Assembly: GCF_013912065.1 (NCBI RefSeq)
Contig: NZ_JACESA010000013.1
Span: 1-64,000, forward strand
Direction of reading: 5' to 3'
Source of the DNA: Brevundimonas sp.
GTDB taxonomy: Bacteria > Pseudomonadota > Alphaproteobacteria > Caulobacterales > Caulobacteraceae
Length of the DNA: 64,000 nt
In this document: in pieces, positions 1 to 8,500 of the stretch
How the letters are laid out: every line of letters begins with the position of its first letter
Numbering within the stretch: position 1 is the first letter of the stretch
Made by a program: the position numbers and the translations under genes
The notes under the pieces: model-generated
Databases searched by the model: none
Seen by the model: only the letters and a program-made list of their open reading frames with translations
What the model was told of the DNA's origin: nothing

Positions 1-2
1 CG

Positions 3-587
3 CCGTCGCGGATGGAGGGGTCGATCCGCATCCCCGCCCCCTCGCCCCTGGCCCGCAGCGCGGCCGGCGGGACTTCTTTGGGTCGGTTCCAGCGCGGCGA
101 CCTGATCCACCGCCTGCTGGAACGCCTGCCCGAGATCGTCCCCGCCGACCGCCCCGACGCCGCCCGCCGTCTGCTGGCGCGCGAGACCGATCTGGACGAG
201 ACCCAGCGCGTCGAAATGGTCGCCGCCGCCTTCTCGGTCCTGGACGACGCCCGCTTCGCCCCCGTCTTCGGCCCCGGCTCTCGCGCCGAGGTGGCCCTGA
301 CCGGGTCCGCCGCCGAACTGCCCTCCGGCGTGGCGATCAACGGCCGTATCGACCGGCTGGTGGTGACGCCCGACCGGGTCCTGGTCGTCGATTACAAGAC
401 CAACCGCCCCGCCCCCGACGCGGTCGAGGCGGTCGATCCCGCCTATGTGCTGCAGGCCGCCGTCTATGTCGCCGTGCTGAAACGCCTCTACCCTGACCGC
501 CCGGTCGAGGCCGCCCTGGTCTGGACCGACGGGCCTAAGCTGATGCCCATCCCGGAGACGATGCTGGAGGCGGCGCTGAACGCCTGA
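3..587 (+). CDS. addA: AddA helicase-nuclease, C-terminal part (5' end outside window)
   Basis: This is the 3' end of a double-strand-break repair helicase/nuclease of the AddA (RecB-like) family. The frame is open from base 3, so the gene begins before the window. What remains is the PD-(D/E)XK nuclease domain. A conserved His sits in GDLIHRLLERLP, Asp in NGRIDRL, and the Asp and Lys of VVDYKTNRP are at about bases 390-400. In alphaproteobacteria AddAB processes broken DNA ends for RecA. The gene ends at TGA 585-587 and trxA follows in the same direction, an arrangement I know from Caulobacter relatives. The helicase motifs are not visible here, so the name rests on the nuclease domain plus context. 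Confidence 0.88.
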   Translation, partial: PSRMEGSIRIPAPSPLARSAAGGTSLGRFQRGDLIHRLLERLPEIVPADRPDAARRLLARETDLDETQRVEMVAAAFSVLDDARFAPVFGPGSRAEVALTGSAAELPSGVAINGRIDRLVVTPDRVLVVDYKTNRPAPDAVEAVDPAYVLQAAVYVAVLKRLYPDRPVEAALVWTDGPKLMPIPETMLEAALNA

Positions 588-590
588 CGC

Positions 591-623
591 CCGTCACCCT
601 CGGGTCGAGCCCCAGGGTGACGG
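591..623. repeat. Imperfect palindrome, CCGTCACCCT...AGGGTGACGG
   Basis: Ten-base perfect arms (591-600 and 614-623) extend inward with GGG/CCC after one mismatch. No T-run follows, so it is not an obvious intrinsic terminator. A closely related palindrome lies at 12163-12195. Both look like a dispersed intergenic repeat with CCGTCAYCC ends. The rest of the 588-740 gap holds no gene that I can see. Confidence 0.6.
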
Positions 624-740
624 AGGGTGGGAAGGAGGAGTTGAATTGCCCGCGATTCGCTCCCACATCTCCACCCGAACCCGGATGAACCGGACAACCC
701 CATTCGCGCTCGCCCCGACGCGGCGCCCAAGGAGCCATTC

Positions 741-1076
741 ATGGCGACTGTGAAAGTCACGGACGAAAGCTTCGACGCCGATGTCCTCAAGGCGTCCACC
801 CCTGTGCTGGTGGATTTCTGGGCCGAATGGTGCGGTCCCTGCAAACAGATCGGCCCGGCGCTGGAACAGATCGCCGACGAACTGGGCGGTCAGGTCACCG
901 TGGCCAAGATCAATATTGACGACAGCCCGATGACCCCGTCCAAACTGGGCGTGAAGGGCATCCCGACCCTGATGCTGTTCAAGGACGGCCAGATGACCTC
1001 GATGAAGGTCGGCGCCATGCCCAAGGGCAAGATCGTCGAATGGCTGGCCGAGGCCGGCGTCAAGGCCGACGCCTGA
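741..1076 (+). CDS. trxA: Thioredoxin 1
   Basis: Small cytoplasmic protein-disulfide reductase of 111 residues, the usual length for TrxA. The active site W30-C31-G32-P33-C34-K35 and the cis-proline P75 in KGIPT are intact, and there is no signal peptide. It reduces target disulfides (for example in ribonucleotide reductase) using electrons from thioredoxin reductase. The ATG at 741 follows a purine-rich AAGGAG about eight bases upstream. It lies downstream of addA on the same strand and is closed by a strong hairpin terminator. The identification is not in doubt. Whether it is co-transcribed with addA or has its own promoter in the 150-base gap cannot be told from the sequence. Confidence 0.97.
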   Translation: MATVKVTDESFDADVLKASTPVLVDFWAEWCGPCKQIGPALEQIADELGGQVTVAKINIDDSPMTPSKLGVKGIPTLMLFKDGQMTSMKVGAMPKGKIVEWLAEAGVKADA

Positions 1077-1100
1077 TCCTTCCGCCACCTTGAAGATCGA

Positions 1101-1131
1101 ACGCCCGCCGGTTCCGACCGGCGGGCGTTTT
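1101..1131 (+). terminator. Intrinsic terminator after trxA
   Basis: Perfect 12-base stem (1101-1112 with 1117-1128, ACGCCCGCCGGT/ACCGGCGGGCGT) with a four-base loop, followed by TTTTCGTTTT. It lies 24 bases after the trxA stop. Read on the other strand it could also end the GH39 transcript, but the T-run favours the plus direction. Confidence 0.9.
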
Positions 1132-1141
1132 CGTTTTCGCC

Positions 1142-2740
1142 TTACGGCCGGACCGTATCGATCTCCACGAGCACCACGTCATAAGTCTTCATCGGGACGT
1201 TCAATCGCCCGCGCCCGTCGGCGCCGACGGTGACGGACCGGACCTTCGGCGTGTCGCGCGTCAGGTCGTTCAGTCGCTGCAGCTGGGCGGCGTCCAGTTC
1301 GGTCGGCGCCCCCATCTCCAGATAGGCGGTATAGGCGTCGTTCGAGCGGAAACCGACCCGGCGGACCGTGGCCTGATGCACGCCCGGCGTCAGGTTCTCG
1401 ACGACGATGTCCAGCGGCGCCGCCGTCGATGGTTCCCGGATCTGGCGGAAGAAGGGCCGGTTGCTGACCGGCTGATCCGGCAGTTCATAGCGCCAGGCCA
1501 GGACCTGAACCCTATCCTCCTTCAGCGCGGCGATGCTCTGGGCGTCGCCGGTCTCCAGCTCGCGGTCGCCCAGGCTGTTCAGATATTTGTAGGCGAAGAA
1601 GGTCGGCTTTCGCACGCCCTGCGGCGTCATCAGGCCGAAGCCGCCGTCGAACGGCTTGGTCTGCGGCCCCGGCTCCTCGAACAGGTCGCTGAAGGCCCAA
1701 TAGCTCATGCCTTGAACCAGCCCCTCGCTCTCGCGCAGCTTGGTCAGGATGTAGGAGGCCCCGAAATAGTCGTCGTGGATCGGATCGCGCGGATTATAGC
1801 TGGTGCTCCATTCGGTGAAGAACAGCGGCAGCCCCGGCCGCGACGAGGCCTCGATCTCGGCCCGCACCTTGCGCACGTCGGAGACCACGGCGTCCGGCGC
1901 CCGCGACAGCTTGTTGTCCCCCTCGCCCTTCTCGTCCAGGAAGCCGCCCTCGACCCCATAGGTATGGGTGGCGATGAAATCGACCGGCAGGTCGTGCTGG
2001 TCGGCATAGGCCAGGAACTCAGGCACCCAGGCCGCGCCGGCTGTGGCCGGGCCGCCGACCCGCAGCGCTGGATCCACCGCCTTGATGGCCCGCGCCGTGC
2101 GGCCGTAATAGTCGAAATAGGCCGCCTGATCCGCCCGCTCCCAGAAGCCGTCCAGGTTCGGCTCGTTCCAGAATTCGAAATACCAGGACCGGACCTCCTC
2201 GGCGCCGTAGCGGTCGACCAGATGGCGCACGAAGGCGTCGATCAGGCCGGTCCATTTCTCCGGCTGCGGATGGGAGGTATTGCCCTTCCAGTAGAAGATG
2301 GTCTGGTCCGAGGTCTTCATCGCATCCGGCGTGAAGCCCAGTTCGATGAAGGGTTTGATCCCCATGCCCAGCAGCCGGTCGTACAGCTGGTCGATCCGCG
2401 TCCAGTCATAGACTGGCCGCCCGTCCACCTCGCGATAGACGCCCATGTCGTCGTGGAAGATGTCGTGGAAGCGGATGTAGCGGAACCCCAGTTCGTCACG
2501 CACCGTCTCCAACTGCGCCAGGGCGTCCTCGCGCCCCGTCGTGCCCGGATAGTCGCCGCCGACCGACAGATCGGCCATCCGGTCGCGCGGTCGTCCCGCC
2601 GCGGCGGCGTCGATCACCAGGGTCCGGGCGGCCGAAACTTCCGTCTCGCTTGCCTGCGCCCAGACCGGGCTCGCCGAGGTCGCGAGCAGCGCCCCCGTCA
2701 ACGCCAGCCCCGTCCATCCCGTTCGCATCAGTCCACGCAT
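1142..2740 (-). CDS. Secreted GH39-family glycoside hydrolase (beta-xylosidase type)
   Basis: Predicted exported glycosidase of 532 residues. I chose the ATG at 2740: GGTGGAAG lies just upstream and the protein then starts with a clean signal peptide (basic MRGLMRTG, hydrophobic LALTGALLAT, cleavage after VWA). The frame is open further upstream, to an ATG at 2770 and a TTG at 2788, but the TTG lies beyond a XylR-type operator. GH39 hallmarks are the acid/base Glu in FEFWNEPN (about residue 193) and the nucleophile Glu in LFFTEWSTS (about residue 310). GH39 contains beta-xylosidases and alpha-iduronidases. The xylose-type operator suggests a xylo-oligosaccharide substrate, which is inference. 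It stands alone on the minus strand, tail to tail with trxA. Confidence 0.88.
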   Translation of the reverse strand: MRGLMRTGWTGLALTGALLATSASPVWAQASETEVSAARTLVIDAAAAGRPRDRMADLSVGGDYPGTTGREDALAQLETVRDELGFRYIRFHDIFHDDMGVYREVDGRPVYDWTRIDQLYDRLLGMGIKPFIELGFTPDAMKTSDQTIFYWKGNTSHPQPEKWTGLIDAFVRHLVDRYGAEEVRSWYFEFWNEPNLDGFWERADQAAYFDYYGRTARAIKAVDPALRVGGPATAGAAWVPEFLAYADQHDLPVDFIATHTYGVEGGFLDEKGEGDNKLSRAPDAVVSDVRKVRAEIEASSRPGLPLFFTEWSTSYNPRDPIHDDYFGASYILTKLRESEGLVQGMSYWAFSDLFEEPGPQTKPFDGGFGLMTPQGVRKPTFFAYKYLNSLGDRELETGDAQSIAALKEDRVQVLAWRYELPDQPVSNRPFFRQIREPSTAAPLDIVVENLTPGVHQATVRRVGFRSNDAYTAYLEMGAPTELDAAQLQRLNDLTRDTPKVRSVTVGADGRGRLNVPMKTYDVVLVEIDTVRP

Positions 2741-2770
2741 CGCTTCCACCCATGATATTGTTTTCAGCAT

Positions 2771-2784
2771 TGGTAGCGCTAACA
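2771..2784. promoter_or_regulatory. XylR-type operator (xyl box)
   Basis: TGGTAGCGCTAACA lies 31 bases upstream of the chosen GH39 start. It is the reverse complement of TGTTAGCGCTACCA, the XylR operator I recall from Caulobacter, and matches the xyl box of Xanthomonas. XylR is a LacI-family repressor released by xylose. This predicts xylose-inducible expression of the GH39 gene. No xylR gene is in the window. Confidence 0.82.
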
Positions 2785-2861
2785 CCAATGAAGGGCAATC
2801 CGTAGAAGGCGGGCGCGATACCGGCGGGGCGCGGCGACCTGCGATGTGCTATGGTGTCGAG

Positions 2862-3071
2862 ATGAGCCAAGACGACGACGCCACCGCCCCCTCCGTCTCG
2901 CCCGACGAGACGGAAGATACGCCTACGGACGAAACCCCGGTCCAACGCGCCCTGCGTCTGAAGAAGGCCGCGCTCGACGCCCGGCCCAAGGCTCCGCGCG
3001 GCGGCCGGTTCCAGCGCGAACAGAACGCCCGCATCGCCGCCGGCAAGTCCCGCCCTTGGATGAGCAAGTAG
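2862..3071 (+). CDS. Small conserved hypothetical protein, basic C-terminus
   Basis: A 69-residue protein. The first third is acidic and low-complexity (Asp, Thr, Pro, Ser) and the last part is basic (PKAPRGGRFQREQNARIAAGKSRPWMSK). I chose the ATG at 2862; another ATG at 2844 would add six residues. There is no signal peptide or membrane segment. The conserved-looking GGRFQREQNARIAAGKSRP tail recalls small alphaproteobacterial hypothetical proteins, but I cannot assign a function. It is divergent from the GH39 gene and convergent with folC, whose stop lies six bases beyond its own. The basic tail could bind nucleic acid, which is speculation. Confidence 0.65.
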   Translation: MSQDDDATAPSVSPDETEDTPTDETPVQRALRLKKAALDARPKAPRGGRFQREQNARIAAGKSRPWMSK

Positions 3072-3077
3072 GACCCG

Positions 3078-4364
3078 TCAGTCCGGCCAGGTCTCGCGAC
3101 TGGCGCCCAGCACCTCGCCGGCCAGATACAGCGAGCCGCAGATCGCCACCCGCCCGGCGCCGAGCCGCAGCGCCAGGTCCAGCGCCTCGCCCACCGAACC
3201 GGCCGGGGTCGCCGCCAGTCCATGCCCGCGCGCCACGGCCGCCAGGGCCGCCGGCTCGGCCGCCGCGCCCTCGAAACCGACGGTGAAGACCGTAGCCCCC
3301 GTGTCCTTCAGCGCAGCGAAGAAGCCGCCCGCGTCCTTGTTCGCCAGTATGCCGCAGATCAGGGCCAGCGGACGCGGCGCCCGCGCCTGACGATCTCCCA
3401 GAAAGGCGGCCAGCGCTCGCCCGGCATGGGGATTATGCCCCCCGTCCAGCCAAAGCTCCGCCTCCGCCGCCCGCGCCGCCTCGCCATAGGGACCGGCCGC
3501 GATCCGCTGCAGCCGCGCGGGCCAGCGTACAGCCTTCAGCCCCTCGGCGATGGCGGCCTCGGGCAGGTCCAGCTCCAGCGCGGCGGCGACCGCGACGCCG
3601 GCGTTGTCGATCTGATGCGCGCCCGCCAGCCCCGGCGCCGGCAGATCCAGGAACCGTTCCTGGTTCTGGAACACCATCCCGCCCCGCTCGGCCCAGGCGT
3701 CGAAATCCACCCCCATGACCGTCAGGGGCGCATGCATCGCCTGGGCGGCGCGTTCGATGGCGGCCATGGCGGTCTCCTGCTGGCGCGCGATCACGCCGGG
3801 CGCCCCGGGCTTCAGCACGCCGGCCTTCTCGCCCGCGATCCCCGCCAGGTTCGTGCCCAGAAACTCGGCATGGTCGTAGTCGATGGGCGCGATCACGCTC
3901 AGCAGCGGCCGTTCGATCACATTGGTCGCGTCCAGCACCCCACCCAGCCCGACCTCGATCACGGCCAGGTCGGCGAGCGTCTCGGCCATGGCCAGAAAGG
4001 CGGCGGCGGTCGTGCTTTCGAACACGGTGGCCTCGCTGCCCGTCTGAGACATGGCGGCCTCGATCCGGTCGAGGATCGCGTTCAGATGATCGTCCTCGAT
4101 CAGCCTGCCCGCCAGCCGTATCCGCTCGTTGAACCGCACCAGATGGGGCGAGGTATAGGCATGGACCCTCAGACCCGCCGCCTCGGCGATCGCCCGGATC
4201 ATGGCGACGGTCGATCCCTTGCCGTTGGTGCCGGCGACATGGACCACCGGCGGCAGCCTGTGTTGCGGATCGCCGAGCGCGGCGCACAGGGCCTTCATCC
4301 GGTCCAGCGACAGATCGATCCGCTGCGGATGTCGGGCGCGCAGCCTCTCGGAAATCGGGTCCAA
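3078..4364 (-). CDS. folC: Bifunctional folylpolyglutamate / dihydrofolate synthase
   Basis: Cytoplasmic ATP-dependent ligase of 428 residues. It adds glutamate to dihydropteroate and lengthens the polyglutamate tail of folates. The Mur-ligase-type P-loop GTNGKGS is at residues 45-51, followed by the folate-binding segment YTSPHLVRFNERI, and a Mur-like C-terminal domain contains LDGGHNPHAGRAL. The length is normal for the family. The start lies five bases after the accD stop, so the two are almost certainly co-transcribed. The order trpF-trpB-trpA-accD-folC is a recurring alphaproteobacterial arrangement linking tryptophan, fatty-acid and folate synthesis. Confidence 0.95.
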   Translation of the reverse strand: MDPISERLRARHPQRIDLSLDRMKALCAALGDPQHRLPPVVHVAGTNGKGSTVAMIRAIAEAAGLRVHAYTSPHLVRFNERIRLAGRLIEDDHLNAILDRIEAAMSQTGSEATVFESTTAAAFLAMAETLADLAVIEVGLGGVLDATNVIERPLLSVIAPIDYDHAEFLGTNLAGIAGEKAGVLKPGAPGVIARQQETAMAAIERAAQAMHAPLTVMGVDFDAWAERGGMVFQNQERFLDLPAPGLAGAHQIDNAGVAVAAALELDLPEAAIAEGLKAVRWPARLQRIAAGPYGEAARAAEAELWLDGGHNPHAGRALAAFLGDRQARAPRPLALICGILANKDAGGFFAALKDTGATVFTVGFEGAAAEPAALAAVARGHGLAATPAGSVGEALDLALRLGAGRVAICGSLYLAGEVLGASRETWPD

Positions 4365-4369
4365 GGCCG

Positions 4370-5266
4370 TCAGGCCGCCTGACGGGTTCCGCCCATCAGC
4401 ATGGACAGGATCTGGCCCAGGACGCGCGGCAGATCGGCGCGCACCACGACGCGGTCGACCATGCCCTTTTCCTGCAGATATTCGGCGCGCTGGAAGCCCG
4501 GCGGCAGTTTCTCGCGGATGGTGGCCTCGATCACGCGCGGACCGGCGAAGCCGATCAGGGCCCCCGGCTCCGCCAGATGCACATCGCCCAGCATGGCGTA
4601 GGAGGCGGTCACGCCCCCCGTCGTCGGGTCGGTCAGGACCACGGCATAGGGCAGTTTGGCGTTCTTCAGCTCTTCGATGGCCAGGGTGGTGCGCGCCATC
4701 TGCATCAGCGACAGGGCCCCTTCCTGCATCCGCGCGCCACCGGCGGCGGTGAAACAGATCATCGGGACCTTGCGGGCCACGGCCTCGCGCGCCGCCTTGA
4801 TGAAGGCCTCACCCGCCGCCATGCCCAGCGACCCGCCCATGAAGGTGAAGTCCTGGACGATCACCACGGCCTCCTGGCCGCCGACGACGCCATAGCCGAT
4901 GGCCATGGTGTCCTTGCGCCCCGCCGCCTTGCGCGCCGCGTTCAGGCGGTCCTTGTACGGCTTGCCGTCGGAAAATTTCAGCGGGTCTTCCGGCACGTCG
5001 GGCGTGTCGACGGCCTCGTATTCGCCGTCGTCGAAGGTGGCCTTCAGCCGCGTCGGGGCGTCGATCCGCATATGGCGGCCCGAGGGCGTCACCCACAGCG
5101 AGGCTTCCAGGTCCGAGCGATACAGCATCTCGCCCGTATCGGGGTCCTTGACCCACAGATTGTCGGGGGTGTCGCGGCGCGAAACGATCTTGCGGACGCC
5201 GGGCGCGAAACGGCTCAGCCAGCCGCTGCGCTTTTCCTGGGGTTGGGGTTTGTTCTTGTCGACCAT
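4370..5266 (-). CDS. accD: Acetyl-CoA carboxylase carboxyltransferase subunit beta (zinc-finger cysteines absent)
   Basis: Beta subunit of the carboxyltransferase that moves CO2 from carboxybiotin to acetyl-CoA, giving malonyl-CoA. It has 298 residues. The crotonase-like core is intact, with VVIVQDFTFMGGSLGMAAGE, FTAAGGARMQEG and LTDPTTGGVTASYAML. The N-terminal zinc ribbon normally has two CxxC pairs (KCDSC and VCPKC in E. coli). Here the matching segments read KDPDTGEMLY and WVTPSGRHMRI, with no cysteines, so zinc binding should be lost. I believe some Caulobacterales relatives share this, but have not checked. It lies ten bases after trpA and five before folC. Confidence 0.95.
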   Translation of the reverse strand: MVDKNKPQPQEKRSGWLSRFAPGVRKIVSRRDTPDNLWVKDPDTGEMLYRSDLEASLWVTPSGRHMRIDAPTRLKATFDDGEYEAVDTPDVPEDPLKFSDGKPYKDRLNAARKAAGRKDTMAIGYGVVGGQEAVVIVQDFTFMGGSLGMAAGEAFIKAAREAVARKVPMICFTAAGGARMQEGALSLMQMARTTLAIEELKNAKLPYAVVLTDPTTGGVTASYAMLGDVHLAEPGALIGFAGPRVIEATIREKLPPGFQRAEYLQEKGMVDRVVVRADLPRVLGQILSMLMGGTRQAA

Positions 5267-5275
5267 GGCGGGCTC

Positions 5276-6118
5276 TTAGACGGTTTCCGCTGGGGAAGCA
5301 CTACTGACGACCGATCGAACCGCGTCTCCCAGGGCCTTGACCCTGGCCAGAACACGCGGCGCGGCCGGTTCGTTCGCCTCCAGGGCGGCGGCGACCTCGT
5401 CCACCAGGGCGGACCCCACCACGACGGCGTCGGCCACCCGCGCGATCTCGGCGGCGCGTTCCGGCGTCTTGACCCCGAACCCGACCGCGACCGGCAGGCC
5501 CGAGGCCTTGCGCACCCGCTCCACCGCCGGCGCCACCGCCTCGGCGTTCGCCTCCTTGACGCCGGTCACGCCGGCCACGGCGACATAATAGACGAAGCCA
5601 GATGTCCCCTGGACCACGATCTTCAGCCGGTCGTCGTCCGAGGTCGGGGTCGCCAGCCGGATCAGCGAGATCGAGACCTTGTCCAGCGCCTCGATCAGCG
5701 GCCCGGCCTCTTCGGGCGGACAATCGACCACGATCAGACCATCGACGCCGCAGTCGGCGGCATAGGCGGCGAAGGCGTCATAGCCCAGGCTCTCGATCGG
5801 GTTCAGATAGCCCATCAGGATGATCGGGGTGGCGTCGTCGCCCCGACGGAATTCGCGCGCCAGATCCATGGTGGACCGCAGGCCGAAGCCGGCCTTAAGA
5901 CCCCGGATCGCCGCCCGCTGGATCGGCGGCCCCTCGGCCATCGGATCGCTGAAGGGGAAGCCCAGTTCGATGATGTCGGCCCCGGCGTCCGGCAGTCCCT
6001 TCAGGATCGCCAACGCCTCGTCCCGCGACGGATCGCCCCCCATCACATAGGGGATGAAGGCCGCGCGGCCCTCGGCCTTCAGCGCGGCGAAACGGGCGTC
6101 GATACGGGCGGTGGTCAT
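5276..6118 (-). CDS. trpA: Tryptophan synthase alpha chain
   Basis: TIM-barrel subunit of 280 residues that cleaves indole-3-glycerol phosphate to indole, which is channelled to TrpB. Catalytic Glu51 lies in IIELGFPFSDP. The position matching Asp60 of the Salmonella enzyme is Glu62 (SDPMAEGPPIQ), a conservative change that I recall as common in alphaproteobacteria. The phosphate-binding C-terminal segments (VAVGFGVKTPERA, VVVGSALVD) are present. Its ATG overlaps the stop of the upstream small secreted-protein gene (ATGA, 6115-6118), which implies translational coupling within the trp operon. Confidence 0.96.
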   Translation of the reverse strand: MTTARIDARFAALKAEGRAAFIPYVMGGDPSRDEALAILKGLPDAGADIIELGFPFSDPMAEGPPIQRAAIRGLKAGFGLRSTMDLAREFRRGDDATPIILMGYLNPIESLGYDAFAAYAADCGVDGLIVVDCPPEEAGPLIEALDKVSISLIRLATPTSDDDRLKIVVQGTSGFVYYVAVAGVTGVKEANAEAVAPAVERVRKASGLPVAVGFGVKTPERAAEIARVADAVVVGSALVDEVAAALEANEPAAPRVLARVKALGDAVRSVVSSASPAETV

Positions 6119-6585
6119 TGCGGCGTGGTCTCGGCAGGCGGCGTTTCGGGCGTCGGCGTTGTCACAGTCGCGCAGACGTCGCCGGGGATGGTGGTCAGGG
6201 CGAAATAGCCGGGCGTCTGGTCCGTGACCGCCTGGGTCTCGTCATAGAAGGCCAGCATCTGCAGCCCGTCGCAGCCGCCGCCGTCCCGCCGGCGCACGAA
6301 GACCACCAGATTGTCGCGACCGTCCGCCGACAGCCAGCCCATTTCGCCCAGCCGCGCCATATAGGCTTCGCCCAGGGCGTTCATCGTATTGACCGGCGCG
6401 GTGACGCAGAAGGCGATCCGGGCCAGTTCGGGCTTGCCGCCGCAGTCGGGCGCCCGGGCGGCGCCGGGCAGGATCAGTTGCTGGGCGGCCTCGGCCGCCT
6501 GGTCCTGCTGGGCCAGGGCGCGAACCGGCGTGACCGGCGTCGGCGCCGCCAGGACGGCCGACAGGGCGACGAGGGCTGCGATCAC
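6115..6585 (-). CDS. Small secreted protein of unknown function between trpB and trpA
   Basis: A 156-residue protein. The GTG start at 6585 overlaps the trpB stop (GTGA) and its own stop overlaps the trpA start (ATGA), so it is embedded and coupled at both ends. The N-terminus reads [26 protein letters not shown], a convincing signal peptide, so the product should reach the periplasm. The mature part has four cysteines (DCGGKPE, AFCVTAP, GGGCDG, DVCATV) that could form two disulfides, and a Pro/Thr-rich tail. I recognise no family. A secreted protein has no evident role in tryptophan synthesis. The frame could be read further upstream inside trpB, but the overlapping GTG fits best. Confidence 0.75.
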   Translation of the reverse strand: MIAALVALSAVLAAPTPVTPVRALAQQDQAAEAAQQLILPGAARAPDCGGKPELARIAFCVTAPVNTMNALGEAYMARLGEMGWLSADGRDNLVVFVRRRDGGGCDGLQMLAFYDETQAVTDQTPGYFALTTIPGDVCATVTTPTPETPPAETTPQ

Positions 6586-7844
6586 AGCTCCACTCCCAGA
6601 TGTTTGGCGACCTGGAAGATGTCCTTGTCGCCCCGGCCCGACATCAGCAGGACGATGTCCCCGCCCTTGCCCACTTCGCGCGCCACTTCGCCGGTCCGCG
6701 CCAGGGCGTGGGCCGGCTCCAGCGCCGGGATGATGCCTTCCAGCTTCGAGCACAGCTGGAAGGCCTCCAGCGCCTCATTGTCGGTCGCCGAGCGATATTC
6801 GGCCCGGCCGATGTCATGCAGCCAGGCGTGTTCCGGACCGATGCCCGGATAATCCAGACCGGCCGAGATCGAATGGCCCTCGACGATGTTGCCGTCGTCG
6901 TCCTGCAGCAGATAGGTCCGGTTGCCGTGCAGCACGCCCGACCGCCCGCCCTTCAGCGACGCCGCGTGATCGGGCGTATCCAGGCCGTGGCCCGCCGCCT
7001 CGACCCCGATCAGGCGCACGGGCTCGTCGTCGATGAAGGGGTGGAAGGCGCCGATGGCGTTCGACCCGCCGCCGATACAGGCCACCACCGCCTGGGGCAG
7101 ATGGCCGATCTGGGCCATCGACTGGGTCTTGATCTCCTTGCCGATCACCGACTGGAAGTCGCGGACCATGGCCGGATAGGGGTGCGGACCCGCCGCCGTG
7201 CCGATGATGTAATAGGTGTCCGACACATTGGTGACCCAGTCGCGCATGGCCTCGTTCATCGCGTCCTTCAGGGTCGCGGCGCCGGCCGTGACCGAGAAGA
7301 CCTCCGAACCCAGCAACCGCATGCGGAACACGTTCGGCTGCTGCCGCTCGACGTCCACCGCCCCCATATAGACGGTGCATGGCAGGCCGAACCGCGCCGA
7401 GACGGTGGCCGAGGCCACGCCGTGCTGACCGGCGCCGGTCTCGGCGATGATCCGCGTCTTGCCCATGCGCCGGGCCAGCAGGATCTGGCCCATGCAATTA
7501 TTGATCTTGTGCGCGCCGGTGTGATTCAGGTCCTCGCGCTTCAGCCAGATCCGGGCCCCGCCGAAATGTTCGGTCAGGCGTTCGGCGAAATACAGCGGGC
7601 TCTCGCGCCCCACATAATGGGTCAGGAAACCGTCCAGCTCAGCCTGGAAGCTCGGGTCCGCCTTGGCCGCCTTGTAGGCCGCATCCAGCTCGTGGATCAG
7701 CGGCATCAGGGTCTCGGCGACGAACTGCCCGCCGTAAGGTCCGAACCGCCCCTGCGCGTCCGGCCAGGCGTAGGTGTTCGACAACGGCTGACCAGGGATC
7801 GGGGCTTGGATGGGAGTTTGAGCGTTCACGAGTCCAACTTTCAC
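6582..7844 (-). CDS. trpB: Tryptophan synthase beta chain
   Basis: PLP enzyme of 420 residues that condenses indole with serine to form tryptophan. The Schiff-base lysine is K113 in [11 protein letters not shown], and the glycine-rich phosphate-binding loop is [12 protein letters not shown]. The start shown is a GTG; a second GTG at 7829 would remove five residues, and neither has a strong Shine-Dalgarno sequence. It follows trpF by 17 bases and overlaps the next gene by four. It acts in the cytoplasm as an alpha2-beta2 complex with TrpA, encoded two genes downstream. Confidence 0.97.
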   Translation of the reverse strand: MKVGLVNAQTPIQAPIPGQPLSNTYAWPDAQGRFGPYGGQFVAETLMPLIHELDAAYKAAKADPSFQAELDGFLTHYVGRESPLYFAERLTEHFGGARIWLKREDLNHTGAHKINNCMGQILLARRMGKTRIIAETGAGQHGVASATVSARFGLPCTVYMGAVDVERQQPNVFRMRLLGSEVFSVTAGAATLKDAMNEAMRDWVTNVSDTYYIIGTAAGPHPYPAMVRDFQSVIGKEIKTQSMAQIGHLPQAVVACIGGGSNAIGAFHPFIDDEPVRLIGVEAAGHGLDTPDHAASLKGGRSGVLHGNRTYLLQDDDGNIVEGHSISAGLDYPGIGPEHAWLHDIGRAEYRSATDNEALEAFQLCSKLEGIIPALEPAHALARTGEVAREVGKGGDIVLLMSGRGDKDIFQVAKHLGVEL

Positions 7845-7861
7845 GCGGGGTGGCGTCGTAA

Positions 7862-8500
7862 TTACGACCGGCGCGCGTTTTGGATGAAGGCCGCGATCCG
7901 GTCGGCGTCCTTAACACCCGGCGCGCTTTCGACGCCAGAGGAGACGTCCAACATCGGCGCCCCGGTGATCCGCAACGCCTCGGCCACATTGTCGGGGTTC
8001 AGCCCCCCTGCCAGGAACCAGGGATGGCGAAACGCCCGGTCGGCCAGCAGGGTCCAGTCGAAACTATGCCCCACTCCGCCCGGCAGGACCGAACCCTCCG
8101 GCGGCTTGGCGTCGAACATCAGGTGATCGGCGTGATAATCCCATTCGTCGGCCGCGAAGAAGTCGTCGCCATGCCGGATGGGCAGGGCCTTGATCACCCC
8201 GGCGCCTGTCCGAGCCCGCACGCCTTCCGCCCGCGCGGGCGTCTCCGATCCGTGCAACTGGATGAAGTCCGGCTTCAGCGTCCGCGCGATCTCGTCCAGC
8301 AACGCGTCGTCCGGATCGACCGTCACCGCCACGATCTTCGCCCGCCCCCGCGCCCGCGTGAACAGGGCGGCGGCCGCCTCAGGCGCCAGATGACGCGGGC
8401 TCTTGGGAAACACCACCGCCCCCACGAAATCCGCACCGCCGTCCAGGGCGGCGTCCAGCGTGTCGGGGGTGGTCAGGCCGCAGATCTTGATGGCTGTCAT
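7862..8500 (-). CDS. trpF: Phosphoribosylanthranilate isomerase
   Basis: TIM-barrel enzyme of 212 residues that isomerises N-(5'-phosphoribosyl)anthranilate in tryptophan synthesis. The N-terminal signature [16 protein letters not shown] carries the catalytic Cys, and PRHLAPEAA and [15 protein letters not shown] are the later phosphate-binding parts. Length is normal. Its ATG overlaps the stop of the upstream PIN-toxin gene (ATGA, 8497-8500), so trpF expression is probably coupled to the toxin-antitoxin operon. trpB follows 17 bases later. Confidence 0.95.
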   Translation of the reverse strand: MTAIKICGLTTPDTLDAALDGGADFVGAVVFPKSPRHLAPEAAAALFTRARGRAKIVAVTVDPDDALLDEIARTLKPDFIQLHGSETPARAEGVRARTGAGVIKALPIRHGDDFFAADEWDYHADHLMFDAKPPEGSVLPGGVGHSFDWTLLADRAFRHPWFLAGGLNPDNVAEALRITGAPMLDVSSGVESAPGVKDADRIAAFIQNARRS

